From Planctomycetaceae bacterium (GTDB taxonomy: Bacteria > Planctomycetota > Planctomycetia > Planctomycetales > Planctomycetaceae), in NCBI GenBank assembly GCA_027000105.1, contig JALTOP010000121.1, positions 1 through 23,099 of the forward strand: 23,099 bases of DNA, read 5' to 3'. Position numbers and translations under genes: made by a program. The notes under the pieces are model-generated. The model did no database searches. It saw nothing but the letters and a program-made list of their open reading frames with translations, and was not told the origin of the DNA. This document shows positions 1 to 7,197 of the stretch, one piece after another; position 1 is the first letter of the stretch, and every line of letters starts with the position of its first letter.

Positions 1-11
1 CAGTATCGTAG

Positions 12-99
12 GATCCGCTGTGCGGATCGCATTAATGTCTACAATAGCAATGATGTTTTCCATTTATTACAACGTCACAATTGGTGTGCACAGCACACC
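12..99. repeat. Pair of REP-like 17-bp palindromes in a gene-free left edge
   Basis: Two perfect hairpins share the same design of 7-bp arms and a 3-nt loop. Positions 12-28 read GATCCGC-TGT-GCGGATC and 83-99 read GGTGTGC-ACA-GCACACC. The centres, GCTGTGC and GCACAGC, are reverse complements, so the two sit as an inverted pair about 55 bp apart. No T-run follows on either strand, so they do not look like intrinsic terminators. The arrangement resembles REP/BIME-type extragenic repeats, but that is an inference from the architecture alone. I see no convincing gene in 1-223; an open plus-strand frame from 20 runs antisense into the kinase gene and has no recognisable features. Confidence 0.5.
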
Positions 100-223
100 T
101 TACCTTGCTGATGAGAGATTATCGGTTTTACCGTTTTGCCCGACTACTTCCACTGCCCGCTTGTTACAGGCGATGTTGATTTCAAATTCCTTTCTCAATC
201 CACCGCGCCGGTTGAAAGTTTTG

Positions 224-733
224 CTAGCTGAGTTTCGAGTGACATTCTTCAAGACATTGTATTACTTGTTTCGCGACTTCATCCACCGACAAATGGTCGG
301 TGCAGATAATATTTTCCCCGTTCAATTGGAAGCGGTCGGCATATCGCTGATGCTGAGACCTGATGACGCTTGCACGAAACGCCTGCTGCTTCCGTTTAAT
401 CGCAGTTTCGAGCGAGCAGTGCAACCAAATGGATGATACATTCGAGGGCTCATCAAGGAGATCCGCTCCTTGTAAGACATATTGGACATGCCGTTGTTCA
501 CATAATGGTTCAATCACAATCACGTTATTCCCAGCATCCATCGCTTTCCTGGCCTGAGCACCTGCTTCTGTGAAATCAATATCGGGCTTGCATTTTTCAG
601 TGGTACCATTATTCTGCAGTTTGATATCATCGATCTCAATTACTACTGTTTTTGGTAAGTGTTCGCGCAATTTAGCAGCGGTAGCAGATTTGCCCGCCCC
701 CATCGCACCGCGTAGTAGTAGGAGATGTGCCAT
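224..733 (-). CDS. Small P-loop kinase / AAA-type NTP-binding protein
   Basis: This is a 169-residue soluble P-loop protein. A Walker A motif GAMGAGKS (residues 9-16) follows a short hydrophobic beta strand (LLLLRG), as in small kinases of the adenylate/shikimate/gluconate kinase and AAA_33 group. A second strand with an acidic pair (VIEIDD, about 32-36) could supply the Mg2+ aspartate. A basic helix with KRK and later Arg residues (about 112-135) resembles a LID region. I chose the ATG at 733 because AGGA lies 7 nt upstream and the protein then starts directly with the P-loop strand; the frame is open further upstream to 784. It lies 68 bp after the PIG-L gene on the same strand, so co-transcription is possible. 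The phosphate acceptor cannot be inferred. The fold is clear, the substrate unknown. Confidence 0.72.
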   Translation of the reverse strand: MAHLLLLRGAMGAGKSATAAKLREHLPKTVVIEIDDIKLQNNGTTEKCKPDIDFTEAGAQARKAMDAGNNVIVIEPLCEQRHVQYVLQGADLLDEPSNVSSIWLHCSLETAIKRKQQAFRASVIRSQHQRYADRFQLNGENIICTDHLSVDEVAKQVIQCLEECHSKLS

Positions 734-801
734 AACGGTTCCTGTGCGGCTGGTTCCATCGGCCCTGAAAACTGAAACAACCACCTGAAGACAATCAGAA
801 A

Positions 802-1725
802 CTACTTCTCGTCGAAGAAGGGGAACAGTTTTCTGATTTCTGCGGCTGAGGGTTGTCGGCCATATTCACAGATTTCGAAGGCTTCGGCGTATTTCACTTT
901 TTTGCCCCGCTCCTCGCCGTACCATTTGATTAAAGCTGCACGGTAGTTGTCAGCCTCCCGTCCGGAACGCACTTGCCAGCCTTTTCGCACAAAAGCCTTG
1001 CGAAGTTCGGGCTGCGAAGCAGGGGGAGATTTCGCCATGCGTTCCGCACTGCCGAGTGCGCCTCCTTCGAAGATTTGTGACTCCAACGCAGTTAATGCCT
1101 CGATCTTTTTCTCGAACACGTCATCAATCGAGACAGCGATATCCGCCTTGAACGGATACGGTTTTTGAAAACGGTCGCTTGAATAAAGGAAGACCGGGTT
1201 CTTTTTCAAGGCAGGCGTATCGGGGCAGAAGAAGGGGACGGTCACCATGTAGGCGGCATCCTGAACAAGAACGCCAACGTAACGATGATCAGGATGATAG
1301 TCCCAGGGGCGATGGGCGATTACAATGTCCGCCTTCCAGTTACGAATCAATCGTGTGATTTTACGGCGGTTTTCCAGACTCGGAACCAATTCGCCATCGT
1401 GAATGTCGAGAACTTCCGAACTGACTCCCAGTCGCCTGGCCACTTCAGCCGATTCCGCTGTTCTGCGTTTGGCAAGAGCACCACCCGACATTTTCCAGTG
1501 ACCGATATCTCCATTGGTCACGGAAACCAGTTTGACGTGATGTCCCAATTTCGCCCACATGGCCCCGACTCCACCGCACCGATACTCCGCATCATCCGGA
1601 TGGGCCCCGAAACAGATGATCCGCAGTTTTCCGTCATCGGTTTTCTCCTCTGCGGGAACCGTTTGATTTGGGAAGGAGAGCAGGGTAATCGTCAGTAGAA
1701 AAAGGAACGACTTTTGAAATTTCAT
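802..1725 (-). CDS. Secreted PIG-L (LmbE-like) family deacetylase
   Basis: The 307-residue protein has an N-terminal signal peptide (basic MKFQK, then a hydrophobic stretch to about residue 20, likely cleavage near AEE). The PIG-L/LmbE signature AHPDDAE follows at residues 41-47, and a second metal motif HPDH sits at 144-147. These correspond to the His, Asp and His zinc ligands of MshB/PIG-L enzymes (here H42, D45 and H147). Members hydrolyse N-acetyl groups, typically on N-acetylglucosaminyl conjugates. Export suggests action on an extracytoplasmic amino sugar or glycan, but the substrate is unknown. The tail after about residue 220 is less conserved. The upstream region carries a 9-bp direct repeat (1750-1770). 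The kinase gene follows 68 bp downstream. Confidence 0.88.
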   Translation of the reverse strand: MKFQKSFLFLLTITLLSFPNQTVPAEEKTDDGKLRIICFGAHPDDAEYRCGGVGAMWAKLGHHVKLVSVTNGDIGHWKMSGGALAKRRTAESAEVARRLGVSSEVLDIHDGELVPSLENRRKITRLIRNWKADIVIAHRPWDYHPDHRYVGVLVQDAAYMVTVPFFCPDTPALKKNPVFLYSSDRFQKPYPFKADIAVSIDDVFEKKIEALTALESQIFEGGALGSAERMAKSPPASQPELRKAFVRKGWQVRSGREADNYRAALIKWYGEERGKKVKYAEAFEICEYGRQPSAAEIRKLFPFFDEK

Positions 1726-1749
1726 CAGATTCGCTTTCTATAATTTACA

Positions 1750-1770
1750 TCTGTGTGAGGTTCTGTGTGA
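1750..1770. promoter_or_regulatory. Direct repeat upstream of the PIG-L gene, possible operator
   Basis: TCTGTGTGA occurs at 1750-1758 and again at 1762-1770, a 12-bp period, 24 bp before the ATG of the deacetylase gene (on its strand, two copies of TCACACAGA). Spacing near one helical turn is typical of tandem regulator sites. A second imperfect pair, TGTGCG(G/A)TTTC, lies at 1817-1827 and 1832-1842 with a 15-bp period. No regulator family can be assigned, and chance repeats are possible. Confidence 0.25.
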
Positions 1771-1853
1771 ACTAAGGTTGTTTAGCGGGAGTCTCCAGTC
1801 GGGGAGAGTCACTGGTTGTGCGGTTTCAAACTGTGCGATTTCGAATTGAGACA

Positions 1854-1890
1854 ATGAAAAAACGATCGCCGATTGGAACCGAATCGGCGA
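1854..1890 (-). terminator. Rho-independent terminator after the sugar epimerase gene
   Basis: On the minus strand a perfect 9-bp stem, TCGCCGATT / AATCGGCGA (1866-1874 paired with 1882-1890) with a 7-nt loop, is followed within 3 nt by six T residues (A-run at 1857-1862 on the plus strand). It begins 16 bp after the stop codon of the epimerase-family gene. It separates that gene from the downstream PIG-L gene. Confidence 0.75.
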
Positions 1891-1905
1891 CTGGTTTGAT
1901 TTGTT

Positions 1906-2748
1906 TTATCCTTCCCAGCGAGTTTTCATGAACTCCAGGCCTTTTCGGGCGAGATGTTCTTCGGAGGGGAACATCCGCCTCCAGATGCGAGTGGCAGCGG
2001 CCAGTTCCGGCAAAGCCAGGCCGAATGCTTCGATCACGAACCAACCATCATAGCCGGCTTCTTTCAGGGCGGCGAAAGAGGCATCCCAGTTGACACCCCC
2101 TTCTCCGGGAGTTGACCGATCGTTTTCTGAAATGTGTACGTGAACCAGTTGGTCTTTGCACGCTTGCACCGCGTTGGAGATTGATTTCTCCTCGATATTC
2201 GCATGAAAAGTATCGTACATCATTTTCAGGTTAGGGTGATTCACTTCCCGAGTAAAGCGGGCACAGTCTTCGGCACAATTCAGAAAGTAGCATTCGAAGC
2301 GGTTGAGGTATTCAACCACGAGTGTGACACCAGCCTGTTGAGCGTGTTCGGCTGCCTTTCCCAAAACTTCCTGTGCACGTTCCCATTCCTGTTCGGTTCG
2401 ACCTTCACCGGTGAATTCCCCCAAAGCGGAGTGAATCGGGCCACACAAATGGGTGACGCCGGCGGCCTGACAGGCATCAATCGCTTTTTTCAGGCGATCC
2501 AGAGCAGCAGCGCGAATGTTGGCATCGGGGGAGACCGGGTTTTCTTCGGGAGTACAAACAGTGACCGCGGTTGCCCCCAGTTCGAGTTGTTTGAGGTGAT
2601 CGCCAATTTTTCGATTTGCTTCGATATCGTACTCGAACATCGGGAGTTCAATGCCGTCGTACCCCCAGGATTTAATCTGCTCGATAAGCGGGAAGTGTTC
2701 TTCAGTAACGCCAGAAGTCCACAGCAGCATGTTCATTCCGTACTTCAT
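1906..2748 (-). CDS. D-tagatose/D-psicose 3-epimerase family TIM-barrel isomerase
   Basis: A 280-residue cytosolic TIM-barrel protein of the sugar phosphate isomerase/epimerase (AP_endonuc_2) superfamily. It has no signal peptide. The four metal-binding residues of ketose 3-epimerases are all present: E146 (VVEYLNR), D179 (MMYDTFH), H205 (HVHIS) and E240 (VIEAFG), plus R211. Their spacing equals that of E152, D185, H211 and E246 as I recall them for Pseudomonas cichorii D-tagatose 3-epimerase, with a constant offset of six. The family epimerises free ketohexoses at C3 with Mn2+ or Co2+. Related hydroxypyruvate isomerases and myo-inosose enzymes share the fold, so the exact sugar is open. I chose the ATG at 2748, where the barrel's first strand (KYGMNMLLW) begins; a TTG at 2796 only adds a non-conserved leader. 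An intrinsic terminator follows the gene. Confidence 0.82.
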   Translation of the reverse strand: MKYGMNMLLWTSGVTEEHFPLIEQIKSWGYDGIELPMFEYDIEANRKIGDHLKQLELGATAVTVCTPEENPVSPDANIRAAALDRLKKAIDACQAAGVTHLCGPIHSALGEFTGEGRTEQEWERAQEVLGKAAEHAQQAGVTLVVEYLNRFECYFLNCAEDCARFTREVNHPNLKMMYDTFHANIEEKSISNAVQACKDQLVHVHISENDRSTPGEGGVNWDASFAALKEAGYDGWFVIEAFGLALPELAAATRIWRRMFPSEEHLARKGLEFMKTRWEG

Positions 2749-3034
2749 CAGTAAAAGTCTTTCTTTTTTGGGGCAGGTGATATTCAAGATATTCAAAACC
2801 GGTGCCAGCGGTTATTCCCTCTGTTTCTGTTCAACAATGCAACGAGAGTGTTGCAACGGGAATGTTCCAGAATATGGGCACGATCCAATGACGCATGCAG
2901 TTTGACGCCTCTGTTCGCCTGATTCAAGCGAAACGGCACTTTCACTGTTATACGGCGATTGATGCGGATAGCCGAGGGCGGGGCAAAACGGAAGCGGCGT
3001 TTTCAGGGCAGACGGTGCGGAAGGAGATCGGGCC
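2749..3034. other. Intergenic stretch between ABC permease and epimerase genes
   Basis: This 286-bp stretch holds no credible gene. A short perfect inverted repeat, TGCAAC-6 nt-GTTGCA (2838-2855), lies about 90 bp upstream of the epimerase start and could be an operator. No promoter hexamers or terminator for the permease gene could be assigned with confidence. Confidence 0.4.
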
Positions 3035-4141
3035 TCAGTACATACGTCGGCGAAAAAGCCAGGCGGCCGATGTCAGAGAGACCAGACCGATAACGGCCAT
3101 TGGCCAAAACTGGTTCACCATCATTTCAAATGGAGTGGCCTGAAGAAAGACACTTCGCAGCACCACCATGATATAACGCATCGGATTGATGTAAGTCAGT
3201 TGCTGGATGAAATAGGGCATGTTGGAAATGGGCGTCGAAAAGCCGGATAGAATGATCGCGGGAACCAGAAACAGGAAAGCCCCCAGGAGCGCCTGCTGCT
3301 GGGTCACTGCCAGAGATGAAATCATCAGTCCGACTCCGATCGCGGCGATGACAAACATCGCCAGGCCGACATAAAGCGTCAGGAGACTGCCGATCAACGG
3401 AACATGAAACCACAAAACAGCCATCGTGACGATAAAAGTGGCTTCAACCATGCCGATGATGAATCCCGGTATCGATTTTCCGATCAGTATTTCCCAGGGC
3501 TGATAGGGGGTGACAAGTAATTGATCGAACGTGCCCTGTTCGCGCTCTCGGGCGACTGAAAGAGAGGTGACAATCAATGTGACAACCAGAGTCAACAGTC
3601 CGACAATTCCGGGAACAATGAACCAGCGGCTTTGCAGGTTCGGGTTGAACCAGGAACGAACTTCCAGGCGGGCGGATGAATTCGTGATGCCTCGGCTTTT
3701 CAGCCACTCGGCATTGAAGTTGTTCACAATCACACGAGCATATCCAACGGTAATCAATGCGGTATTGGAATCGCGCCCATCGACAATGAACTGTATGCTG
3801 GCTGCACCGTCGGTATTCAGATCTCTGCCGAACTGCGGGCCAATCCGGAGCACTCCCAGAACTTTTCGCTGGTTAATCAGGGGAGCAATTTGCCGATCGT
3901 TGTGAAGGAATTCAACACAGCTGAAGTTGGGAGAGCCAATGAATTTTGCCACCAAGTCCCGTGCACCAGCAGAAGTGCTTTCGTTATAAACTGCGATAGG
4001 GACATGTGTCACATCGAAGGTGGCGGCATATCCGAAAACCAGCAACTGAATGATCGGTGGGCCGATAATGACAAACCGGCTTCGTGGATCCTTCAGCAAG
4101 GCTTGAAATTCCTTGACGATCAACGCCATCAATCGTGACAA
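3035..4141 (-). CDS. ABC-2 type transporter permease (YhhJ/YbhS-like)
   Basis: The 368-residue integral membrane protein has the ABC-2 layout: one N-terminal membrane segment (about 22-40) after a KDPRSR motif, an extracytoplasmic domain of roughly 130 residues (about 42-170), then five more hydrophobic segments. The family motif REREQGTFDQLLVTP (about 198-212) sits on the cytoplasmic side after the second segment. It should be the membrane subunit of an ABC exporter of the YhhJ/YbhR/YbhS type, which usually works with an ATPase and an HlyD-like periplasmic adaptor. Neither partner is encoded nearby, which is odd. I kept the TTG start at 4141 because GGGAG lies 8 nt upstream and homologues begin with a similar M-x-R-L stretch; an ATG at 4129 is the alternative and lacks a ribosome site. 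The substrate is unknown. Confidence 0.85.
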   Translation of the reverse strand: MSRLMALIVKEFQALLKDPRSRFVIIGPPIIQLLVFGYAATFDVTHVPIAVYNESTSAGARDLVAKFIGSPNFSCVEFLHNDRQIAPLINQRKVLGVLRIGPQFGRDLNTDGAASIQFIVDGRDSNTALITVGYARVIVNNFNAEWLKSRGITNSSARLEVRSWFNPNLQSRWFIVPGIVGLLTLVVTLIVTSLSVAREREQGTFDQLLVTPYQPWEILIGKSIPGFIIGMVEATFIVTMAVLWFHVPLIGSLLTLYVGLAMFVIAAIGVGLMISSLAVTQQQALLGAFLFLVPAIILSGFSTPISNMPYFIQQLTYINPMRYIMVVLRSVFLQATPFEMMVNQFWPMAVIGLVSLTSAAWLFRRRMY

Positions 4142-4566
4142 AACAAAACTCCCGATTTATCGGTTTAGTCAGTGATTAGAAAAATTAGTGGTTAGAAAAA
4201 ATAGCTCGCCTGATGTTTGGTTCCCAACCGGATCGTGCCGTTGTCTCCTTGTTACATCTTGCTACATCTTGGCGTTCTTCCCGTCATCCTGCAATGTTCG
4301 GGATGCAAAAAAATAGTGGTGCATTTTTGAAGAGGGACGTGCAATAGGTGGAGAATAAATTGTGCAGAGCATATTGGGGGTAAGAAAATTGCGGGTAATA
4401 AAATTACCTGCCAAACAGGTCGATTATCGGTGCCGGGGCTGTCCGGGCTGCCTTCCGTCCGATGCGTTTTCCGTCCGATGCGTTTTCCGTCCAGTTCAAT
4501 TACTTACCGGCATTTCCGTTGAAGGAGACTTTTTTTGATTGGCCTGTCGATTGGGGAAGTTCAGTT
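4142..4566. other. 425-bp intergenic region with hairpin and short tandem repeat
   Basis: No gene is credible here. A near-perfect 9-bp hairpin, GCGGGTAAT-AAA-ATTACCTGC (4391-4411, one G-T pair), is followed on the minus strand by AATTTTC. It could be a weak terminator for the YyaL-like gene, although it lies about 155 bp past the stop. A 16-bp unit is repeated 2.5 times at 4453-4492. The AT-rich 4142-4330 stretch may contain the promoter of the ABC permease gene, but no convincing hexamers were found. Confidence 0.4.
4453..4492. repeat. 16-bp tandem repeat, 2.5 copies
   Basis: The unit TTCCGTCCGATGCGTT occurs exactly at 4453-4468 and 4469-4484, and its first 8 bases recur at 4485-4492. The two full copies are identical, which suggests recent slippage or duplication. 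It lies downstream of the YyaL-like gene, outside any coding region, and copy number may vary between strains. Confidence 0.85.
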
Positions 4567-6909
4567 TTATGGAGTTTTCTGAAGTCGATGCAACGCTGTT
4601 TCCAGTTGTTCCCGCAGTTTATCCGGTTCGGTTGTCGGGGCTTTGCACGATTTTCCTTCACAGACGAATGCTTGTGCGTTTCCATCCCGATTTTTCATTG
4701 CAACAAGCCACGAGGCTTTCAGAAACGATTCTGTTTTTTCGCTAACCGTCAGCAGGGTGCTCCCGGGAACGTCTATTTGATGAAAAACCGTTCGCAATTC
4801 CTTTGCGTTCTTTCCCTCTGCAATGACAACCGAGGGGGCATTCTGAGCCGCCAGGTAGGCGCTGTTGATCATTGTTGGCAATGCCAGCGGTTGCTGTTGC
4901 ATGTTATTGGCATATCGGGAGAGTGTCTGACGGGCCTGTTGGGCATTCTCGTCATTTCCCAGCAGTGAGGCGAATCGTAGACAGTTGCGGACCGCAGTCG
5001 CGTTTGCACTCGGTTCCGCTCCTTCGTAAGCTTCCTGCATTCGTGAAAGCAGAGAACGATCTGTTCCGTCTGTCTCGAACCATCCGCCAGCCTCTCTCGC
5101 AAATCGTTTGTTGAAAACTTGTTGCAGTTCGATTGCCCAATGCAATGCCGAGGCGGAACCATTCGCTTCGTGCAAATCGAGTAGCGATTGAATCAGCATG
5201 GCATAATCGTCTGCAAAGCCCCGCACCGAACCTCGTTCTCCCCGGTAAATGCGATACAGAATTTTCTCCTGATCGTCCCAACACAATTCACGAACTGCGT
5301 TTGCTGCCTTTTCCGCACTTTTCAAATAGGAATGGTTTCCTGTTGCCAGATAGGTGCGAACAAAACCGCTGATCATCAGCCCGTTCCAGGCGACCAGAAT
5401 CTTATCATCCAGATGCGGGCGGGGACGTTTGTCCCGAGCAGCTTGCAATATCTTTCGCCAATTGGCGACTTTAGTGCTGAGTTCTTCCGGGCTCAGTTTA
5501 TGTTCTGTTGCAAATGCGGAGACATCGGCAACACGGGTGAGGACATTCAGTCCGGTAAATTCACGCTGCGGATCCGATTCCGGTCTCACGTTGCCTGTTG
5601 GAGACAGTTGATAATAGGCCGCGCACAGAGAGGCTTCTTCGTCGCCAAGCAGATCGACCAGTTCGCTGTACTTCCAGACATAGAACGCCCCTTCTTTCGA
5701 TTCATGCTCTCCTGCTTCAGCAAGGCTGTCTGCATCTTCAGCACTGTAGAAGCAACCGTTGGGGGCCGTCATGCGATGTTGTACGTACTGGCAAATATCT
5801 TCTGCGACAGAAACAAGTCGGTTGTCATCAAGCAGCGAGCCGACATCAGCGTAAACGACTGCCAGTTGTCCCTGATCGTACATCATTTTTTCAAAGTGGG
5901 GAACGTGCCAATAGCGATCGACACTATACCGGTGAAATCCGCCCCCAATGTGATCGTACATTCCGCCGTTCGCCATCGCGCGTAATGTCTCAACGGTTCT
6001 ATCCATGGCCTGTTTGGCTAAAGGGTCTTCCGTGAACAGCCGTCCGTAGGTAATCAACGGGGCGAATATAACCGGTCGCGGAAACTTGGGAGCCCCACCA
6101 AAACCGGCGTACTGTTCGTCGTATTGCTGATTCAATTGCCGCACGACTGCTTTTAACAGCAATTCCGGCTGCAAATCGCCATTTGAAATGAGTTCTGTTT
6201 GCTTGACCTGTTGTTGCAGGAAATCGACAAACCGCTGTCCGATACCGGTGAACTCCTCCCGTTTTGTTGTCCACAGTTTGTTGACAGTCATCAATAAATC
6301 GAGAAAACGATCTTTGGGAAAGTACGTCCCCCCATAAAATGGAATGCGCTCGGGAGTCAGAAAGACCGTCATCGGCCAGCCACCGTGTCCGGTTGTTGAC
6401 TGAACGTAGGTCATGTAAATGCGATCCACATCGGGCCGTTCTTCGCGATCGACTTTGATCGCGATAAAATGTTCGTTAATGAATTTGGCGACGGTTTCGT
6501 CTTCAAAACTTTCGTGAGCCATCACGTGGCACCAGTGACAGGTGCTGTAGCCGATCGAAAGCAGGATCGGTTTACCCTCTTTCCGCGCACGCTCAAACGC
6601 TTCTTCACTCCACTCGACCCAATCGACCGGATTGCTGGCATGCTGCAATAAATAGGGGCTGTTACTGTTCGCAAGAGCGTTCATCTGTCGTACCTTTGGA
6701 GAGTTCCGGGGAGTCGGCTGGTCTGTTTCTGTTTCATGATCCGTTTTATCGCCGGGATTTTGTGTTTCCGATACAGTCCCCGTTTTATCCATCAGTTTCG
6801 CGGTATCTTCTTCTGGTGCTTCCGTGTTACTGGTGCACCCGGACGAGAAAAGGAGCAGAACAAGAAAAAGCAGATAACGGTTCAAGTCAATCATGTTCAG
6901 GTCGATCAT
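4567..6909 (-). CDS. YyaL/SPATA20-type thioredoxin-fold (DUF255) lipoprotein
   Basis: The 780-residue protein starts with a lipoprotein signal peptide (hydrophobic LLFLVLLLF, lipobox SSGC with C25). A low-complexity acidic linker runs to about residue 70. The DUF255 thioredoxin-like domain (about 78-240) opens with the typical NSPYLLQHASNPVDW block and carries a CHWC pair (C124, C127). The rest (about 260-770) is the large alpha/alpha-toroid, glycosidase-like region of the YyaL/SPATA20 family. Family function is unresolved. The CxxC suggests thiol redox chemistry, and the lipobox here puts it outside the cytoplasmic membrane. Two near-identical 15-bp units at the 5' end give Met codons at residues 1 and 6 (6909 and 6894); neither has a good ribosome site. 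It diverges from the OleA-like gene and is likely transcribed alone. Confidence 0.87.
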   Translation of the reverse strand: MIDLNMIDLNRYLLFLVLLLFSSGCTSNTEAPEEDTAKLMDKTGTVSETQNPGDKTDHETETDQPTPRNSPKVRQMNALANSNSPYLLQHASNPVDWVEWSEEAFERARKEGKPILLSIGYSTCHWCHVMAHESFEDETVAKFINEHFIAIKVDREERPDVDRIYMTYVQSTTGHGGWPMTVFLTPERIPFYGGTYFPKDRFLDLLMTVNKLWTTKREEFTGIGQRFVDFLQQQVKQTELISNGDLQPELLLKAVVRQLNQQYDEQYAGFGGAPKFPRPVIFAPLITYGRLFTEDPLAKQAMDRTVETLRAMANGGMYDHIGGGFHRYSVDRYWHVPHFEKMMYDQGQLAVVYADVGSLLDDNRLVSVAEDICQYVQHRMTAPNGCFYSAEDADSLAEAGEHESKEGAFYVWKYSELVDLLGDEEASLCAAYYQLSPTGNVRPESDPQREFTGLNVLTRVADVSAFATEHKLSPEELSTKVANWRKILQAARDKRPRPHLDDKILVAWNGLMISGFVRTYLATGNHSYLKSAEKAANAVRELCWDDQEKILYRIYRGERGSVRGFADDYAMLIQSLLDLHEANGSASALHWAIELQQVFNKRFAREAGGWFETDGTDRSLLSRMQEAYEGAEPSANATAVRNCLRFASLLGNDENAQQARQTLSRYANNMQQQPLALPTMINSAYLAAQNAPSVVIAEGKNAKELRTVFHQIDVPGSTLLTVSEKTESFLKASWLVAMKNRDGNAQAFVCEGKSCKAPTTEPDKLREQLETALHRLQKTP

Positions 6910-7197
6910 AACTCAATCATATTGTTCGGGTTCCGATCTGTTCCAGTCGGTTTGGGATTCATGTGTCAGATTATAGGGAACTGCTTGAAGAAAACAGTGG
7001 GGCATTTTACCGCGTACCGAAAAAGATTTTGAAAGTATTGCGAACACGGGGCTTGATTGAAACATTTCCCGCCCGTTTTGAATGGATATTGGTTCCCTGA
7101 TTTGAATCCTGAGGGTAATCCCGTTAATGTTCGTCCATCAACCGTTCCACTTTTAACCGTACTGCTTTTTGTTCTCTACTTCCCTGATTGTCTTCTC
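6910..7197. promoter_or_regulatory. Divergent intergenic region with a candidate minus-strand promoter
   Basis: This 288-bp region separates the divergent YyaL-like and OleA-like genes and must hold promoters for both. On the minus strand a perfect -10 hexamer TATAAT (plus-strand ATTATA, 6970-6975) lies about 60 bp upstream of the YyaL-like ATG, but its -35 region is poor. No convincing promoter was found for the plus-strand gene. The OleA-like frame is open upstream to a TTG at 7057, but homology begins at 7198. Confidence 0.35.

Noticed and set aside
83..99. Palindrome as an intrinsic terminator for the kinase gene
   Set aside because: It lies about 125 bp past the stop and no T-run follows on the minus strand.
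20..436. 138-codon open frame on the plus strand at the left edge
   Set aside because: It runs antisense through the C-terminal half of the P-loop kinase gene, starts inside a palindrome, lacks a ribosome site and has no recognisable motif.
2895..3143. 82-codon plus-strand frame in the epimerase/permease spacer
   Set aside because: It runs antisense into the 3' end of the ABC permease gene, and its composition looks like shadow coding with no family resemblance.
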